Origin: JAKACA01 sp963769255
Lineage (GTDB): Bacteria; Actinomycetota; Acidimicrobiia; Acidimicrobiales; Bog-793
NCBI GenBank assembly: GCA_963769255.1
Contig: CAVYKV010000001.1
Coordinates: forward strand, 2,046,001 to 2,110,000
Direction of reading: 5' to 3'
DNA: 64,000 nucleotides
Shown: positions 61,669 through 64,000 of the stretch, one piece after another
Layout: every line of letters starts with the position of its first letter
Numbering within the stretch: the first letter of the stretch is position 1
The notes under the pieces: model-generated
The model's input: the letters and a program-made list of their open reading frames with translations, nothing else
What the model was told of the DNA's origin: nothing
Database searches by the model: none
Made by a program: the position numbers and the translations under genes

Positions 61669-61902
61669 GTGACGACAGGCACGAGTTCAGACCCGGGCCA
61701 CCGCCCGCTGGGGCTGTCGGAGGCGGCCTCCACGCTCGTCAGCTGCTACGCCGACGAGCACATCGACGTCGCCTGCACACCGACGCCGCGCGGCCTCACG
61801 GTCGAGCTGGCCACCTATGTGGCGCCGGGCTTCGAGGCCGTGCAGCGTGCCCGGTCGAGGTTCAGCCAGCTCTGCCCGAACGTGCCGGTCAACTGGCCGT
61901 GA
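61669..61902 (+). CDS. Small protein of unknown function (77 residues)
   Basis: Starts at GTG 61669 (VTTGTSSDPGHRPLGLSEA) and ends VNWP. Third-position G/C is high in this frame and not in the others. It looks like a soluble alpha/beta domain (AASTLVSCYADEHIDVACTPT, VELATYVAPGFEAVQRARSRF). I do not recognise the family. The upstream TTGACA (61639) is too close to any -10 to be a good -35. Transcribed away from the GH43-like gene. Confidence 0.55.
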   Translation: MTTGTSSDPGHRPLGLSEAASTLVSCYADEHIDVACTPTPRGLTVELATYVAPGFEAVQRARSRFSQLCPNVPVNWP

Positions 61903-62071
61903 CCAGCGTCTGACGGAGCCGCCGGAGCCCTGCATAGCCCCCTTCGCGCTGAGCGTGGCGGAGCAGCCACACAGTCGTCACCCGGCATGACATCACCGGC
62001 GCTTGCCGTTTGTCTGCTGGCTGCTGACGCCGTATCATTCCCGGCGGAACAGGCACGAAGGGGAACCGGAT

Positions 62072-62248
62072 ATGGCGAAAGACAAGACTTCACGCGGCAT
62101 CTGGGAGACCGAGTACAAGCCGCTACCGAAGCCGGAGCCGCAACCGTTCGAGGGCCCGCCGCCCTACGTCGGCTACCGCAACCCGCCTCCGGAGCGTCGC
62201 TCGCTCCTGCACACTCGGGAGGAGTTCGAGCCCGCGTACAACGCCTAG
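62072..62248 (+). CDS. Small proline-rich protein (58 residues)
   Basis: MAKDKTSRGIWETEYKPLPKPE onward: mostly charged residues and Pro, with aromatic pairs (EYKPLPKPEPQPFEGPPPYVGY) and an ending EEFEPAYNA. GAAGGGG lies ten bases before ATG 62072. Its TAG (62246-62248) touches the first base of the 18-base repeat array, so the array may have inserted or grown just after the gene. No known domain; probably disordered. Confidence 0.55.
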   Translation: MAKDKTSRGIWETEYKPLPKPEPQPFEGPPPYVGYRNPPPERRSLLHTREEFEPAYNA

Positions 62249-62463
62249 GGGCGACCCCGTCGCGAGGGGCGACCCCGTCGCGAGGGGCGACCCCGTCGCG
62301 AGGGGCGACCCCGTCGCGAGGGGCGACCCCGTCGCGAGGGGCGACCCCGTCGCGAGGGGCGACCCCGTCGCGAGGGGCGACCCCGTCGCGAGGGGCGACC
62401 CCGTCGCGAGGGGCGACCCCGTCGCGAGGGGCGACCCCGTCGCGAGGGGCGACCCCGTCGCGA
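62248..62463. repeat. Array of 12 perfect 18-base tandem repeats
   Basis: The unit GGGGCGACCCCGTCGCGA occurs 12 times without change, then a broken unit starting GGGGC at 62464. GGGG-CGA-CCCC and TCGCGA within it are palindromic. It is not CRISPR: there are no spacers. On the plus strand one frame reads (ATPSRG)n. The rest of the 383-base gap (62464-62631) shows no gene or site I recognise. Confidence 0.95.
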
Positions 62464-62631
62464 GGGGCAAGGTCGGCAGCCATCGGCTGCGTGATCGGGA
62501 TTGGCGCGCCGGTCGGCCCAGGGACCGGCGCCAGGACGCGACGCGGTCGGTCCCTCACGGCGCGAGTGAGGTCGGAGCGGGGGCCAAGCGACACGGCCGG
62601 AACCCCCCGGTGGCCCGAGCCGCCCCGCCGC

Positions 62632-63774
62632 TCATGGCGGCCTCGGCCCGAGCAGCCCTGCCCGGCGGTCACGCTCCGTCTTGTCCCGGTGGTCCTGCCA
62701 GCAGAGTGCCTGCAGGTTCCCGTAGGCCGTCTCGCCCTCGTTGGCGACGGGGATGACATGGTCGTACTCGAGGCCCCATCGCCGCCCGCAACGGGCGCAC
62801 TCGGCACCGCTGAAGGCGGGCACAGGCCCGAGGTCGAGTGCGGTGCGCAGCTCGGCCGGCAGGTGACGGCCGAAGTGCCTGACGGTATGGATCACCACGC
62901 CGTCGTGCAGTACGGCCTTCACGAAGGCGTCCTCGCCGAGTCGGCGGACCTCCTCGACGGGAAGGGGGCCGCCGCCGACGAGATGGCACGGCTCCCCGTC
63001 GTGGGCATGGCCACGCCGCCAGGCGTTGAGATCGCAGACGATGACGAGCTCACGGCGGTCGGGGCGCTTGGCGTCCTCCCCGCTCACGAGGGCAGCGAAG
63101 GCGTCGGCGGCCGACCGCTCGAAGGGCTCGAGGACAGCTCCATCCCGACGGGCGGCCCTGCGGGCTCGCTCGGTGGCGAGCTCGAGCCGCCGCAGGAAGC
63201 CGAGGCCCACCTCGGGGGTGAGGGCGCCGCTGAAGCACACCATGCCGAGGCCGTCGCGGAAATGACGGAAGTGACGGGCAGCCAACTGCTGGCGGTGGAG
63301 CTGCTCGGGGTCGGCGCCCGAAAGGCTGCGCTCCCGTGCGCGCTCGCGCAGCCTCGTGAGATCGCCCCGGCGGGCCACCTCGAGCAGGTCGGCCTCCGCA
63401 GTGGGGTCCTCCTCCCGGCTGCGGGCGATCTCGCCCGCCTGCTCGAGGGAGACCTCACCTGCCAGGAGCGCCGCCCTCGTCTCGGGACACTCGTCAAGGG
63501 AGCTCGCAGTCATCAGCTCTCGGCGGGCCGCCTGCCCCGTGTTGCCGATCTGGCGGGCCATCCAGGCCGCACCGTCGGAGAAGCCCCGCTCCTTGTGCGC
63601 CCCCGCCCGCACCGCCCGGGCGGAGCAGAGCAGGCGGGCGGCGGCGCAGGCCTTCTCCGTCACGGCCATCTCTTCGGCAAGGCGGGCGCAGTCGGCGGCG
63701 CTGAAGAGGCCGGGCTCGAGGCCCGCCAGCGCCTCCCGGAGCAGGGCCGCTCGTTGCAGCACGGTCGTCGACAC
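62632..63774 (-). CDS. DUF222 and HNH endonuclease-domain protein (13E12-type)
   Basis: 380 residues. The helical DUF222 region (about 30-290) includes FSDGAAWMARQIGNTGQAARRELMTA and LDECPETRAALLAGEVSLEQAGEIA. The HNH domain is at the end: CARCGRRWGLEYDHVIPVANEGETAYGNLQALCWQDHRDKTERD, with a CxxC and the HNH histidines. This is the 13E12 repeat family of actinobacteria, often mobile or damage-linked. Right upstream is a near-perfect LexA box over a TAGAGT -10, so it is probably SOS-induced. Confidence 0.9.
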   Translation of the reverse strand: MSTTVLQRAALLREALAGLEPGLFSAADCARLAEEMAVTEKACAAARLLCSARAVRAGAHKERGFSDGAAWMARQIGNTGQAARRELMTASSLDECPETRAALLAGEVSLEQAGEIARSREEDPTAEADLLEVARRGDLTRLRERARERSLSGADPEQLHRQQLAARHFRHFRDGLGMVCFSGALTPEVGLGFLRRLELATERARRAARRDGAVLEPFERSAADAFAALVSGEDAKRPDRRELVIVCDLNAWRRGHAHDGEPCHLVGGGPLPVEEVRRLGEDAFVKAVLHDGVVIHTVRHFGRHLPAELRTALDLGPVPAFSGAECARCGRRWGLEYDHVIPVANEGETAYGNLQALCWQDHRDKTERDRRAGLLGPRPP

Positions 63775-63838
63775 GCCACCTCCTCGTCATCAGGCCTCGA
63801 AGGGAGGAGGCTGTCGGGCAGCCTCGAGCGATGTTTCG

Positions 63839-63844
63839 ACTCTA
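63839..63844 (-). promoter_or_regulatory. Candidate -10 of the DUF222/HNH gene
   Basis: TAGAGT on the minus strand, 65 bases ahead of ATG 63774 and touching the LexA box, an arrangement that fits repression by LexA at the promoter. Confidence 0.5.
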
Positions 63845-63845
63845 G

Positions 63846-63859
63846 CGAACGGGTGTTCG
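63846..63859. promoter_or_regulatory. LexA (SOS) box
   Basis: CGAACGGGTGTTCG matches the actinobacterial LexA consensus CGAAC-N4-GTTCG in both half-sites; the flanking bases extend the palindrome to AGCGAAC/GTTCGCT (63844-63861). It lies 72 bases before the DUF222/HNH start and overlaps its likely -10 side. The VOC gene begins 80 bases away on the other side and could also respond. Confidence 0.8.
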
Positions 63860-63938
63860 CTCCAGGTGACCTGGTCCTCCGCTCGTTCGGCGCCGGCAGG
63901 AGCAATGAGTTCGGCTCCGGGACTGCGTCAAAGCTGAC

Positions 63939-64000
63939 ATGAACCTTTCACCGAAGAAGGTCGACGTCATCAGTCTGTTCACGGAAGACCTGGTGGGGAG
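63939..64000 (+). CDS. VOC-family (glyoxalase-fold) protein, N-terminal fragment
   Basis: ATG 63939 opens MNLSPKKVDVISLFTEDLVG and runs off the window. A start of the form V-x-x-I-S-L-F-T-E-D-L is the first strand of vicinal-oxygen-chelate proteins, but only 20 residues are available. No Shine-Dalgarno is evident. Function cannot be told. Confidence 0.55.
   Translation, partial: MNLSPKKVDVISLFTEDLVG

Noticed and set aside
62248..62463. CRISPR array
   Set aside because: Units are contiguous 18-mers without spacers and there are no cas genes.
61987..63942. 651-residue plus-strand frame containing 12 ATPSRG repeats
   Set aside because: Formed by the 18-base DNA array joined to the antisense of the DUF222/HNH gene; the minus-strand gene has clear HNH motifs.
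1..64000. tRNA, rRNA or transposase genes
   Set aside because: None recognised by eye on either strand; a tRNAscan or Infernal run would settle small RNAs.

Overview
The window is about 70% GC, gene-dense DNA from an actinobacterium. Several genes sit in an arrangement known from actinobacteria: a GarA-type FHA protein, two MerR-like regulators, a DUF151 nuclease and glycine-cleavage genes. The two-subunit GcvPA/GcvPB and the general gene content suggest a class such as Acidimicrobiia, but I cannot assign a genus. I see no rRNA, tRNA, CRISPR or transposase.

Layout. (1) 1-9.7 kb, mostly minus strand: the tip of an ATP-dependent DNA ligase, two small membrane proteins, gcvT-gcvPA-gcvPB, a small nuclease-like protein, MerR, DUF151, hpt, a second MerR with a huge low-complexity linker, zinc-ribbon/FHA GarA, and gcvH. 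(2) 9.8-17.4 kb: a GDP-mannose pyrophosphorylase/phosphomannomutase fusion, a CDP-alcohol phosphatidyltransferase, and a polyamine/GABA catabolic block (glutamine-synthetase-like ligase, aldehyde dehydrogenase, SDR, class I amidotransferase-type hydrolase). (3) 17.5-21.5 kb: GAF-GGDEF protein, S15-type lipoprotein hydrolase, a 53-residue protein, SDR.

(4) 21.7-28.2 kb, the most unusual part. Two tRNA-independent, class II synthetase-like amino acid:[carrier protein] ligases accompany their small carrier protein, an O-acetylhomoserine-sulfhydrylase-like PLP enzyme, a divergent MetA-like acyltransferase and a divergently transcribed FAD/NAD(P)-binding protein. Four of these genes form one tightly packed minus-strand operon. 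This looks like an uncharacterised pathway that loads an amino acid on a carrier protein and modifies it.

(5) 28-52 kb: an exopolysaccharide locus of Wzx/Wzy type. It has a heparinase II/III-like protein, an ADH-Gfo/Idh fusion, two GT4 glycosyltransferases, an AlgD-like GDP-mannose 6-dehydrogenase, a polyprenyl-phosphate sugar transferase, a CapK-like ligase, DUF362, a flippase, two Wzz-like chain-length proteins with degenerate kinase domains, and a Wzy-like polymerase. Two paralogous secreted beta-helix proteins also belong to the locus. GDP-mannose from part 2 plus AlgD predicts a mannuronate-containing polymer.

(6) 52-64 kb: a double alpha/beta hydrolase divergent from an ATP-grasp protein, an LLM flavin enzyme, aldo/keto reductase, N-acyl-D-amino-acid deacylase, patatin, a secreted GH43-like protein, two small proteins, a 12-copy 18-bp tandem repeat, a DUF222/HNH gene behind a near-perfect LexA box, and the start of a VOC protein.

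Five genes (gcvH, the S15 lipoprotein, metY, the heparinase-like gene, the first wzz) are broken by frameshifts, each repaired by removing one base. Uniform single-base insertions suggest sequencing or assembly error more than gene decay, and should be checked before any of these genes is called a pseudogene.
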